Of a stretch of 64,000 nucleotides of DNA, positions 23,182-37,858 are shown in pieces. The first letter of the stretch is position 1; each line of letters opens with the position of its first letter. Source of the stretch: Lytechinus variegatus. Taxonomy: Eukaryota > Echinodermata > Echinoidea > Temnopleuroida > Toxopneustidae. The stretch covers positions 24,106,758 through 24,170,757 of the forward strand of contig NC_054754.1 of NCBI RefSeq assembly GCF_018143015.1. Direction: 5' to 3'. Made by a program: the position numbers and the translations under genes. Under the pieces are notes generated by a model, which saw nothing but the letters and a program-made list of their open reading frames with translations, had not been told where the DNA came from and did not search any database.

Positions 23182-26100
23182 GTGAGTATAGTGTTGCCAA
23201 TTTGGGGATCTTGCTTTCGTTGCTTGTTTAATCAAAATCCACCAGAATCAAACAAACACATTACGTTTTAAAGGTGGAGGTGATGATGCACAAGCAGTAT
23301 GATAAAACTAGAAAGAAAGTATGTTGAGCATTGTAATTTCTTGAGTAAAATGTTGCCAATTTTGTGATCTAGGTACCGTGGCATAAAAACTTGTTATTGA
23401 ATTAAATTTTGCCATATTAGAATGGTAAGTGCCATGGTAACTTGGCCTAGTAGCCAATTAAAAGTTAAGGTATAGGAAAGCTTTCAGGGGCAGAAAATTA
23501 ACTTCACCTGGAGCAATCCTAGAGTCTATCATTTTAGCTTTTACCTGTCCAACCCCTCCCCCTATATCCTACATATAGGTCTTGGTTCACCAATTTCTGA
23601 CGTTATTTTTTTAACTTGTGCAATTGAATAACCTAATCCATATTTTTGTACATCTGGCTGCCTTTTTTTCTCCCTTGCAGTAAATTGCTCAAGCCGTGGT
23701 GATCTGAGAGCATGACAATGAGGCCATTCTCATTACGCTTTCTAAAACTAGTTTACTGGAAACTGGTTCAGGAAATCAGTTTGGAAGATCGCTTGATCAC
23801 ACGAAAGTGGTTTTCAAAATCACTTCACGTATAAGCGATCTTGTTGCTATGGAAATGCTCTCAGTGGGGTGACACGTTTCGCGCAAAATTCAAAATGGCA
23901 GCGTAGGCATTCTACACCTGTCATGTGGAGTAGCGCGCTCAAAATGTGTGAAGATCGCTTCCCGAAGAATGGTTGTGTCCTCACTTACGCTAAAACCCAT
24001 TTAATGAGGCAAAGCGACCTTGAAAACTACATCGCAAGTTGTTTTTTTGAACCGGTTTGGAAGATCGCTTCCAAGATCGCTTTCACTGTCCTCACTACAC
24101 GTTGAACTAGGTTCCACTATTTCCAGTAAACTAGTTTTAGGAAGGTAGTGAGAACGGTGTCAATGTTTCACATGAACTGGAAAGTTAACGGAGACATACC
24201 ATTTCAGGCAGCTCTCAGAAATTGGGAGGATGGTGGATGTGTATGCTTTATGGAATCATAAATATCTTTTCTTGCATTATTTTAGTTGCTTTTCAGTTAG
24301 TAGCTGTTACTAAGCCTGATTGTTTACTGTGACTGCCAATTACAGCTCGTCGTTAAGCGTCCATTCATTGTCTCTTTTGGTTCTATTATATATTGTTTCA
24401 TTGTCACATTCTGTTTACTCATGCGATTATACTATGATGAGTGCATATATTTTGAAAAGTATGTCTGTTTTTAAGGCTATTTTACAATTTCTTTGATTCG
24501 TTATATTGTTACAGGCTCAAGCTTCCCCGGAACCTGACTATGATTTATCAAAATGTGAACTTACAGAGGTAAATCAGAGTTATTATTATTATTATAGTTG
24601 TTGTTATTAATTATAGATACTTCGCTTTTCGCATTTGGCCAAAATTGATTGCAATGATTTGAATTTTGTTCTTTAGGATCTAAAAACTGTAAATTGCTGT
24701 TAAAGGATTGATTATATTTCCATGTAATGTATGAGGTACTTAATATATGAGATGGAAAGTCACTGACTGACCTACATTTACATGTGAATAGGTTGGATGT
24801 ATCTAAATTCAGATATTATACTGTAGAGCCTGGTCATTTAGTGTTATGTAGACAAACATATATTAATAGACCTGTCCCACCCCTATCCTAAAATTGTAGA
24901 AAAAATAAGTCACTACATGATAAGCAATCAAGAATCTACAAAATTGTTATGCAAATAATAGTATAAAACTTGTGGTTGAAGGATTATTGCATACAAGCTC
25001 CTGAACACCCCCCCCCCAAAAAAAGAATTAGACAACTTTAGCTTATTATTTCCAATACACATACTCCTAAATATATAGAGTTATTAGAGTGTCAATTTCT
25101 AGTTGCAAACCAACCAAAAAACATCAATTGATCAAATCATCGAAAGGTCTTGAATGCAAGACTAATTAGAAACAGTGCAAATCAAGTTCACATTCATCAT
25201 GTCAAATGAACTTTAAGGAGCTCAATTACGTTTGTTTCCTACTTGTACATGGGTCATCTGTAATCCATTACTGCTCTTTGTTGATTAATGACTGACATAA
25301 TGCATCACGTAGGTGTGTTCACATTAGATTTTGAAACGTCTGATCGTAATTCCATTTTCTATAAATTTCTAGGGTGGGATTGTCATTCTAAGTGCAATGA
25401 TACACATGCATTGTAAATTTTCTTTTTTTTATGCTGTGATGTACATGTACAATTGTTAATTGAATGGAATACAATTTATAGGTTGATAGAAAATGGGAAA
25501 ATAGGATTACTAGGATATGTGTAGATTCTTTGTTGAGAGCAATTCAGATATTTCCTCTCTTTTATTTTAACATTTGATGTTTTTAAGGCTTCTCTAGGGG
25601 AAAGGATTAAAAGCTCACATAAAGTTTGTCTACTTTTTAGCAACAGATTTATCAATTGTCTTCAATGTGAATAATCAAGAATGATGTTAGCCTGAATAAT
25701 TTAGAGAGTTAATCATTTCCAACATTTAATAAACATATCTTTGTCCCTACTACTCATTATTTAGAGTAAATAATTCAATTAACAGGTATTCTATTCAATC
25801 AAAATAATTTATTATTCAAATGCAATGGTAATTCCTAATTCCGTGTGATTAAGTTTCTGACCTTGTTTGCGCTGCTTGTGAACGCATTGATATCATGTAA
25901 ATTCATGGTGTGTGAACGAACCTTAGAGATGTTGCTCATTGTTTAGATTGACGTGTGACATGCTTAGCATTCTAGACTGCAACTTGAGTTGGGATGTATC
26001 TACCTCCCTCCATCATCTCTCTACCGGATACCCTGTTTTGGAAGACTCCATTTAGATCTTGGGGAGGAGTGAGAGTATGAAAACATTGAATGATTCACAA

Positions 26101-29100
26101 ATTACCAAAATTACCGAAATTTTTAATGAAACCATAGTATTATGCAAAGCCATAAATTACTTGCAAGTGCAAAAATTTCTAAGATTATATTTGAGTCATG
26201 ATTCTTTCGATTGTAATTAGAAGGATGTCATGAAGGACCTCTTGCTGTCCCCTTTGCTGAAAATGGAATGATCCTGTGTGATGTGAGTTATGGTATCCAA
26301 ATGAGTCTTCTTCATCCCTAACCGGTGAACTAGATCTCACGAATGTATCATTGTGGGTTGGTAGTCACATACAGAAAATGAATTTATCTGATATTCTCCG
26401 GATTTTTTACCCTTTTTATTTTTATTTTTGTAAAATTGCCTATCATATTTAGGTGCCAGCAGGGACATTTTCTCAGTGCAAGGTTTTTAGAAAAGAGGTA
26501 AGTAGTATTTGAGGATTCTTCAGCATTTTATTATTTTATATCACAGCTTAAGCATGTCTACCCTGATCAGATGCTCCAGCATTCAAGGAATTCTTCCTCG
26601 GACTATTAAGGATTATGGAAGAATGAAAATGGTTTTATTATGCATGAAAAGTTAAACTTTAAAGGGGTGGTCCAGGCTGAAAATATTTATATCTTAATAC
26701 ACAGAGTAGAATTCACTGAGGAAAACGCTGAAAATTTCATCAAAATCGGATAACAATTAATAAAGTTATTGAAGTTCAAAGTTTAGCAATATTTTGTGAA
26801 AACAGTTGTCATGAATATTCATTATGCGAGCTGATGATGTCACATCTCCACTTTCTGTTTTCTTTAATGTTATTATATAAAATCATATTTTTTTCATTAT
26901 TTCATACTTGTGTGAATAATATGTCTCCCTTATAATGAAATAAGTTGCAGCAATAAATATCTAATGCACTAAATCAGTTGTCGATCCAATTTTTCTAGTT
27001 CTTGGAGGAATACATTTGAATAAACCTATTTTCATATAATAAAATACAAAAGAACAAGTGGAGATGTGACATCATCAGCCAACCTAATGAATATTCATGA
27101 CGACTGTTTTTACAAAATATTAGTAAACTTTAGAATTCAATAACTTTGCTATTTGTTGTCCAATTTTGACGAAATTTTCAGCATTTTGCTCAGTGAATTC
27201 TACTCTATTTATTAAGCTATAAATACTTTCAACCTGGACCACCCCTTTAATAGTTAAATTATAATGCCATTACTCACTAAACCCATACTTGCCATTCCAT
27301 TAGAAATTTATGGTTGAAGAGACGAGGTATGATCTCAATGTCTGATCCAGGGCAAGGACGACTGCAACAGACTTATTTGATCTATGGCATCGTCCCATCA
27401 GAATTTTGGACCCCTCTATAAATATTAGAATGTATTGGATTTCACTACAGGTTTTATACTGTAGTGTACTCACATCAGTACAGTTTCTATTTGCTAGGTG
27501 TATTTTCTCTTTTAGCCATTGATGGTCAAAGATTTCTACCTTCACATACAGATATCTTTGGTCATTTCTAGCATAAAATTGTCAGTGATTTTACGAACAG
27601 GCTCAACATAATTTTTTGTCAAATTTTCTTAATTTATTTTTTTGCATATTCTGAAAGCCTGTGATTCACTCTATTGAATGCCAAATTTCATATCGAAATT
27701 TGTATTATTTAAAGAATAAGAGCATATTTAAATTTCTTACGAACTGGCTCAACCCCCTCCTTTGATTTTAGAACTAGCACAAACCATACTCTGTGTACTA
27801 GAAAGTATCTAGAATGCGCGCACAAGTCGAAGACCCAACCTAGATGCTGCGCGTACATGTATGTGGTTTGCACAGCGTTTGTTCCTCTAAAAATCATGTG
27901 CGTGGCATGAATGATTTTACAAACTGGCTCAAACCGTGGTTTCTGCAGATAAAAAGCAGTGCGCATTGTGTGCATGATTTTACGAAGTGACTCAAACCCC
28001 GGATTTGGTAAAAATTTGCAGCTTCTGAAATGCATACATGTGCTTTATTTCAAATCTTGAAAGAATGTATACGAATTGTGAAAAAAATTATATTACAAGA
28101 GAATAGAATGTATTCTTTAAATTGATCTAAATAATTGATTTGGTTATGAGTGTCTGAAAAACATCCAAACTTTAAATGCGATTATCTCGAAATCATGTTC
28201 TGGAGACCAGCCGTGGTTTGAGCCATTCAGTAAAATCACTGACACCCACTTTGTCTGCTTTCTCTTTGATCTCATATACCACATGGTATATGGTTTAATC
28301 CCTACTGGTCCGTATTCTGAAGTCGGGTTTAACTTAAACTCAGGTTTAAAGTTTTGGTTTAAGTATGGGAAGCCAAAAGTATCAAATTTTTTATTAAGTT
28401 GTATGTTTCTTATGTTTACTGTGCTCTTTCCTGATTCATCGATGGTGAAAACATTAATCTTTTTATACTTCCTAGACAATAACAGATATGAATAATTTGA
28501 GAGCGAAATGAGCTGAAGTATGGTATCTCTACTGTTAGTGATTTATGAAACAATTGGCTCTCCATACTTAAACCACAACTTTAAACCTGAGTTTAAGTTA
28601 AACCCTACTTTAGGATATGGGCCAGTGTGTCTACAACTATTTGGTCTTATTTCCATTTGAGCTATCCTATTTCATTTGATATCCAATATATTAGAAAATG
28701 GAAAGCAAGGGCCTCTAGTGCACATGAATGTTGTTTGTGAACCAAATTTGTATTTGACAAAGTGCAAAATGATATGTAGAAAGGGGTAGGAAAAATTATA
28801 GCATTTGAGTACTTGACCAAATATCAGGAAGATCAAATGATGGTTGGAGCAAACAGCACATAGTCTATATTGATAGTAAACCAAGTGGGTTTAGCCATGA
28901 TGGTGTTTATAGATGATCTGAGGATTAGACCATCTGTTAGTAGACCAAGTGGATACAATCAGTTGTATGTGTTCTTTTTAGCAAGTTCTGGACCCCGTCT
29001 TAGAAAGAGTTGCAATTCATCTGATCGATCGCAACTATGGACGGCCAGCAATGTCAACATCTATTATGCATGTTTGTTCAAAATATTTTCTAGCTATGAT

Positions 29101-32100
29101 GTCCATGTATATTCTTGCATCCATCATTGTCTTGAAACTTCACTGTGCTTCTCTTTTTAACAAAGGACATTTTGCAAATTTCATGTAGAAAAAATTATGA
29201 CACTGATGGATTTTCATAGAGTTACGATTGATTGGATCAATCGTAACTCTTTGTAAGACGGGGCCCTGGACTCCTCTATGGCAACATGAAATGCATTGTG
29301 TTATTATGAATTGCTATGAATAACAGGACGTTATCCTAAGCATTGTCAGAGAACAGTAGGAGTTAACCATTTGTTCTTTATATCTCTATTAGGTTTTGAT
29401 TATGAGTGATAATCTACTTTCTTCATTGAATGGCGGAGGCAACATCAAGGATCTATCATTACTCAGGGTAGATATGCTTTGTCATATATTTCCCAAGTTA
29501 TTCTCATTGCAGGGCTGTGCTTCTTTGAGCACATTCAGGTGTCCCATCCAAAAGCAAAGCCGCCAATGGTTATGGAAAAAATTAGTATTTGCCACAAAAA
29601 CATGACAGAAATGTGATTTACTATAAAGCGTTAAAAAGTATGGATTTGTGGGAAAATGCAGAGAAGAATAAAAGAGGGGCAAAAGAGCCTATAGGAATAT
29701 GTAAGACATTGTATGTAAACCCGCAGGCCTACATGTACACACAGGATGAAGCAATCTAGAATATATTATGGTCAGAGAAGTATGCTACTGTTAACATGTA
29801 GCTTCTAGAGCAAAGTAGTTGTGCATTCTTGCTGCATGTAAATGATTGATGAATAATGAAGGGGAAAAAAAGGTTTTTAAAAGAGAAGGCTCATGAATTT
29901 ATGTTGTAGCCAAAGTAACATGTGAGAATTTAGAAACTCAGTGACAAAAGCAAGCATTCATTGTTAGATCCTTTCTCAGAAAATGCATTAAATTATGTAT
30001 AGATAATGCATGAAATCTGCATATAGATTGGTTACAGACCACAAAGTCAACACTACATTTGTCAATTTTGATCACAGTGTTCACACCTATCTCAAGGAAT
30101 ATTTTGCATTATTATAATAATCACTTTTGCATGTTTTGATGGAATTCCTTTCATCCTCAGGTTCTTGATTTGAGGAACAACCGATTCCCACAGTTACCCG
30201 ATGGACTAACTGAGCTAGGACAACTACAAGTCCTGGATGTCACTGACAATAAACTCAAACAGCTACCAAAGAATATCGGCAAGCTACAGGCACTACAGAC
30301 ACTTAATGCAAGAGGTAAAGATAAACCAACGATGGGGTTTTCATAGAATCTTTCTGTTTTACTCCAGATACTCTGATTTGCAGGTAGATTTGATTAAAGC
30401 GTTGCTTAACAGTTAACGTTGTTTGACTTTGACTCTGAGCTGTAATGGTTAGGTGCCTGATAAAAAGTAAAAGCTGCATATTTTGCGCTGGAATCCTGTA
30501 AGCAGCCTTTCATTACTGATTCTCAAACTTCATTATGGACCAACCAGTGGGTAATGCAGAAAAGCTGCTATGAAAAGATGCATAGTGCCTTCATACTAGT
30601 GGATTTCTTCTAGAGGATGGGGTGCAGACTTTGACAAGGATCGTTACCTTTGATTTTAATACATTGTAAAACTGAAGCTTAAATAAAAACAAATCATTAT
30701 CTATTGCTTGGAAAAAAAGGAAAGAAAATGTGCAAATGATCGGAAAAATTGTCTCAATTTCATCCCATGCACTGTCCATGTCACTGTCTATTTTATTCTG
30801 AATTGATGCACAGATGTCACGCATTCCCCCTAGACTTGTGTGTTAAAATGGCACTTTTGAAAAATTCATAAAAAATAAATGTGAAATTAGAGAGTGGAAT
30901 GTTTACTACCATTGGATAGGATATATATCTGACATTCCATATCTTACCAGGAAAGGGTACCGTAGCCAGCTCATTTAAAAAATAAATCGCCATTTATGAA
31001 GATAACTATGAATTGATCAAATTCATCAACTGAAACAGTAAAATAGCCCTAATTCTTCCGCCAGTTAAAAAATAGTTCCGAGTCACTTATTTATCTTCCC
31101 AATCTGGGCGAAGGAAGTTCAGCAGTTACCATCCCAAGAATCAGTGTAAGATTTTCAATCATAATCATGCACTTTTGTCAGTCAGCTATATCAAATTAAA
31201 AAAAAAAGATTGAATGAGTTGGGTCGAATGAATATCTTATGCCTTCCTGTTGTAATCATGCTCATGCAACCTACAATATTTTGATTTGTCTGGTTTCAAA
31301 TTGTGGAACAGTTTGCGAGCCCATCTACGGTCTAGTACATCAGTCGAATCAGTTGAAATAAATACTAAAACATCTCTATTTTTGTTGAAGTGTAAATTTG
31401 GTGAGTTGTATATGTAAAGCGCATGAAGCAGTTTAATTGATGTTGCTGTATGAGCGCCAGTGTATTATTATTATTATATATTTTTGTTTAATTTCTTTTA
31501 TTGAAAGGTAATTCTTTGAAGGAGCTTCCGGAGAGTATGTGCCAGATGAAGTCATTAAGAACCCTAGATATTTCACATAATCAAGTTAGATCATTACCAA
31601 GGAAATTCTGCAATATCAAGACACTAGAGGTCAGTGTAACTCTTTGATATATTTTAATAGTCGAGTGTCATTGAGTTGAGTTTATAGGGATGGTCCAGGC
31701 TGGATTTATTTATATCTCAATAAATTGAGTAAAATTCACAAAGCAAAATGCTGAAAATTTGATCAAATTTGGATAACAAATAACAAAGTTATTGAATCTT
31801 AAAGATTTGCATTATTCTGGTGAAATGGTTCTAGGCATGTCATAAATATTCATTAGGTGGGCTGATGATGTCATATCCCCACTTGTTCTTTTGTATTTTA
31901 TTATATGAAATAAGGTTTATTCCAATTGTTTTATCAAGAATAAAAACAATTGGATTGACAACTGATAAAGTGCATTAGTTATTCATTATTTATTATTTAT
32001 TTTCATTTACACATGTATGAAAAAATTAAACATGATTTCATGTAATAACAAGAATAATAAGAAAAGATAAAGTGGGGATGTGACATCATCAGCCGTCCTA

Positions 32101-35100
32101 ATGAATATTCATGATGATGTCCATAACTGTTTTCACAAAATATTGACAAAATTCAAATTTCAATAACTTTGTTATTTGTTATCCGATTTTGATGAAATTT
32201 TCAGCATTTTGCTCTGTGAATTTTACTCTATTTAAATATTTTCAGACTGGATCATTCCTTTAAGTCAAGTAGATTTGAGTTTCGTTGTGTTGGGTGAGGT
32301 GAGGTGAACTGAAGTTCAAATTAGTTTCATTTGATGTAGTTACAGTGTAATTTAGTCCATATCCTCTAAAAACATATATATAGAGTTTTGTAGATGGTGC
32401 AAGGTCACAATGCCAGTGATAAACATTTTGTTTTATGATTGCATATACATGTACTATCTCTCAGAGATTATTCCATTTAACACATATTTTAATTACAATG
32501 TTCATCCTTCCTTACAAATTGAAAAATGGTGACATCGCTATTCATTTGTCATCTATTCATAACTATGCTAAGTTTGCTGATTTTTTCTTGTCAGATTGTA
32601 GTGATGAATGGTTTATAATGTTACAGAATATTCCTTTTGTTTTTTGTAATGAATGCAACTTATATTTTATCCCGAAACAGCTCTTTTCATATGTGTGCGT
32701 ATCAATTTATAAATGAATATTCAAGGGATGGTACTCATACTTCAATAATATATTTCACAGAATAGAAAAATATTATTTTTTGATTCTCTAGAAATGATAT
32801 TTGTGTAAACATGACTATTTTATTTGCTTACATACCACATACATATATATATATATATATGTATGTATATATATATATATATATATTACCCATGTTTATT
32901 AAATCCCTTTCTTAACAGAGCTTAACATTGGATGTAGTTCACATGACCTACCCATCACCTGATATATGTCAAGATGGAACAGAAAATATTATGAAATATA
33001 TGTGTGCAGGTGAGTAGTTCGGGTACAATTTTTGTCTCATCTGCATAGGAGAACATTGAAATCTTAACCAAAGGTCAAGTTTTGAAATGACATCATAACT
33101 TAGAAAGTGTATGGACCTAGTTCCTTAAACTTAGACATAAGCTTAATCAGTTATTATTTAACATTCTGTATGAGTTTCAGGTCACATGACCTAGGTCAAA
33201 GGTCATTTAAGGTCAATGAACTTTTTCCATGTTGGGGGTAATTGTTGAATTGCCGTCATAACTTTGAAAGAATAGGTGCTATAGAAATGTATGTATTATT
33301 ATCATAAATTATATAGTTAATGAAATGTAGATATAGATGTTGTCAGGATTTGATAAGAATTATAGAAAGAAAGAAAATCACCAGTCGTTTGTAACATACA
33401 AAACTGTTTTATAAAATGTCCCCCAGGTGATGTGCCTTTCTTATAAGTATCAAAACACCCAGATGGTTCTGTCTAAACACATGTAGTAATTTTCCCTATT
33501 TGCTTTTGCTTTGTAATATAGTTTTCTTATCTGTGTCCAAATATAGAAAATGGTATTGAGTACTCCCCACCGTCTAAACACCTCTTACCGGTGTTGAACA
33601 CATACACAAGTGCTTCAGAAACATCAGTTTCCGCTCTACAAGCCTTGCAGCATGAAGAGGATCAACTGAACAGCTCTGTTCTTAAATACGAGACCAAGAA
33701 AGTAAGTATATTGCAAATGATGACTGGAATATCAATATAATGACATTCTTTGAACCAAGTCGCCAAGAAACATAAATAGAAAAATATACACAATATTGTT
33801 TGGGTAGTTGATTTACTATCTTATTTTTTTAAATATTATTTTCTATAAATGTTGTCAAACATTTTATGAAAAAATTTGGGTCTTGTCAACAAAAATGGTA
33901 GACCATGGAGGTACATAGAATTCATCAACATTTGCCTTCTAGAGAATATGACAGACAAAAAGGAGGTTATCAACTCCAAAAACAGTCAATATTTTGTTTT
34001 TATTTTTCAAAAGGTGGCCATGCAAGCCTGTAGCTTGTATGGTCTTAACTAGAGGTATGAATTCTTTTTAGGGAACAGTAGCTTAAAAGTAGAATGATTG
34101 CCTAGATACTGGGTAACCTCAGTTTGAAATCAAATCAAAGCACCTTTGCCCTATGTTGAGGCATCAAGGTGTCATTGATTACTTGAAATGGACTTTAAGA
34201 AGCTATTTGTCCATTGGTCACTCATGTGGGTCTCAAAGAACTTGGCTAGTATTACTGGCCAGTATGCCCTCTTCCTTGTTGATCAAATCAAGTCCGTTGA
34301 AAGTGCGCTTCTTTCATCTGGTCATTGTGCCCTTTTATCATAAATGTCATTTTGAATAATTCAGAACATGCCTTTTTATCAATGGCCTTGCTGCTCCTTT
34401 GTCTGGCCTGGGTGCCCTCTCCTAGTTGGCCTGATTAAGAACTTCCCCTCACCAAAGTGGCCTTGCCCTTCAAAAATTTGATTCTGTGGCCTGCTTCATG
34501 TACGCATTGATTCCTCTTAAAATGAATGCTGGATGAACTCATTTCAAAATGAGTTCATCCAGTTTCCAATGAAATCACCACCTTATTGTCTTTATGTGTA
34601 AATAAGACATATGTGCCAAAGGATTCTGGAAGAAATTGTGTGATTGCTGAGAATTGAGCAAGATCAGACAGCATGACATTTCAAGAAGATGTCAGGCCTC
34701 CATCTTACAAAGAGTTACACAATTGATCCGATCAATCTCAAGTATATGGAAATCCATCAATGTCGTATTTTTTTCTTTTGGAAATTTACTCAATGTCCTT
34801 TGAAAACAAAGAGAAAATACTGCATTGTCAAGAAAACAGAGAATGTATGAATATATGTCATTTCTAGAAAATATTCTGAACAAACATGTATTTTAGATGT
34901 TGACGTTTTTGGCTTTCCATAGGTGCGATTGATCGGATCAATGGCAACTCTTTGTAAAACAGGCCCCTGGTCTTTTTCTGAGCAGTAATACACTGTCCCA
35001 CATGTGCTTATCTGTGTTGGCGATCTTCAGTGTGACCATTTTGTCAGTGTAGATTTCATGCTTTCACAAAGTTATGTAACTGTTCCATACCTAGATCTAG

Positions 35101-37827
35101 GATGATACTGGGACAATGAACCTTAGTTTTACAGACTTCTCATGAAAACAGTGTTTACTGCTATTACTTTCATTTATCTCAAGTAAAATAAGCTACCTCA
35201 CATATTGCCCTGCTCCTCCAACTCTACATCTGCTTTTCTCTGTTTGTATTCCTGCACAGAACCAGAAGCAGAATGACTTTGCCAGGTTGGAACAGGAACT
35301 AGCCCAGTTAGAGGCCCAGCAGGCCCAAATTGCCGAGTCCTCAAACAGGAACAGGGCTCTCTTATTACAATCGTTAGCAAGGGTAAGTGTCATTCTTCAC
35401 TTTGTACTACATGTATTTTAATGTTTTCACCTGACTATCATCAAGTTGGAGGGGTCAGATATAAGAAGTTTCAATGGCATTATTAAGTTTTGATAAGGCA
35501 AAGCTTAACGGTAAATGCCAGTTGTGGTAATGATATCAAAATGAGTTCGTACAGAATCGAATGAAATGACCACCAAAGTGTCTGTTTGTATAAATATGAA
35601 GTATGTGATAAAGGATTCTGGAAGAAATTGTGTAATTGCTGAGAAATTAGTAAATAAGCACAGGATTTGGGTCAAGCATTGGGCCGACATTCAAAGCAAT
35701 AATAATACACTCCCACGTGCGCTTATCTGTGTTGGTGATCTTCAGTATGAACATTTTTCAGCGTAGATTTCAAGATTTCACAAAGTTCAGTTTATGTAAC
35801 TGTACCAGGTCTAGATCCTCGATGATATACTGACAATTAAGCCTAGTTTTACAGACTTTCTCATGAAATCAGTGTTTACTACAACTACTGGCATTTCTCT
35901 TTAAGAATGATGGACCATCACAATGGCTTGACCCCAAACACTTTGATTTAACAGAACGTTCCAGTGCCACTGATAGCATTGACAGGATCATTATTGCTCG
36001 CACTAAATTTGTGTGCATGAGTTTAACACATAAAATGCGCGGACAATGTGATATGGTGCACTGAATGCACTGAAAAAATATCATGCTAAAATGACTCCTT
36101 ATTTCTTTTGAATTTCGGTCTCCACATCAAAATATTCAGATTTAATTCCAATAGGACTTCAAACATGTTATTTAGTCCAGTATAGTTAAAGCAAAATAAA
36201 ATCAAATTTCTCAAAGTTTTGAACTGCTTAATTGTATTAATGCCTGTATAATTCTCATGATTGTGCAATTCTAGGAACAAGAAGAGAGTGACTCAAACAT
36301 CAGGAATATCCAGGAGAAATCAGAATGTGAAAGAAGACAGATGATATCATCATTACAGGAAGGTAGGTTATCTATTCCATTTGATATAGCGCCCTCATTC
36401 ATAACCCACTACTGGGGGTGTGTTTCACAGTGCATGTATAAGTCTGGCTAGATATCGCTAGTAATTTCCTGGTTGAGTTTGGTATAATACGCATCTCCAT
36501 ATTGGTCCAATCACAATCATCCTAACACCCTTTTTGCTGTATAGTAACGAATAAAGTTACACACTAAATACCATGTGTGCATTGACAAATGTAAGTGAGG
36601 CTTATAGTCGTCATTGAATCTTTGTGAAACACCCCCAGGTTTGGTTTGCTAAGGTCACATGTCATAGCGCAAAGTAGCCATAAGAAACTTTCAATTAAAT
36701 AACATATAATACACAATTGTGAGTGTGTGTTGGTGGCAATTCCTTTTTTTCAAGGGCATTTACATGTATATTATTTGACAAGCATAGTAGGGAATAGTAT
36801 AAATACATGTGCTTCAGATGCCTATATTGCCATTTAAATCACAAGATTTGAGCCTGTGCCTTATTTGTTTTATAACATGGATGACAGTATGAATTTGTAG
36901 TAGAAATGTGTTGAAACCCCCACAATACCTCAAAATGCACTAAACTGAGAAGGAAATACTTATTTGTTTGCTTGTCATAACAAATGCACTTGTGGGGCAG
37001 GGGGTGGTGATCAAATTGCCCCACCCCAGGGGCAGTTTATGGTAAAGTTAAATTAATTGTTTAGGAAACTTCTTATGTACATTTGTTTAAATGTACAAGT
37101 TGATTTGTATGTGCATTTTGTTTCTTTCTCATTCCAGTTGAACACAGATCAGCAGACCTCATCCAACAGCTACTGGAAATGAATGAAAAGTAATTATTAT
37201 TTTTTTTAAATTATAGATTCAATATGCAATTTATGGTAGATATTTTCCTACTAAGTATCTATAAAGTGAAGAAAAAAAAACATATGAAACTAAAATTTCA
37301 TTATTTGTAGAAGCATGTTTGTTGAGATAAAAAACAATGGTTGAAATTTTATCCTTTTGTTTTAGATGTCAATTGAAACATACAGTTCAGATCTTATCTA
37401 TATATAATGCATTATTTAAGAACGAGTACAAGATATTTGATAATACCATTATTGGCAATTACCACCTAGGAAAGTGACAAATCTGTTCCACAATCAGTTT
37501 GGAATATGCCAGATTATCAAACAACAAAAGGAATGTGTAAATATGTCAATTTCTTGAAGAACTAGTTAATAACTTTGAATTATCACATCCCACTCATTGC
37601 AAGATCAATGACTTTTGGTAATGATTTGTTTTTAATCCAGGGCCAAAAAGAAAGAAGCATTCCTAGATGAGATGGAGAGGAAAATGTGAGTTCTGATTTT
37701 ACCATATTAAGAGTAAAGATGATGATGATGATGATATTAATAGTAGTGATAATACTAACAATAGTAGTGATAATGATAATAAGAACAATAGTAATAGTGA
37801 TGATGATGACGGTGATGATGAGGATGG

Positions 37828-37858
<31 letters not shown>

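Noticed and set aside
35193..35393. Two - strand open frames of about 60 residues
   Set aside because: They lie opposite a certain LRSAM1 coiled-coil exon and are its antisense shadows.
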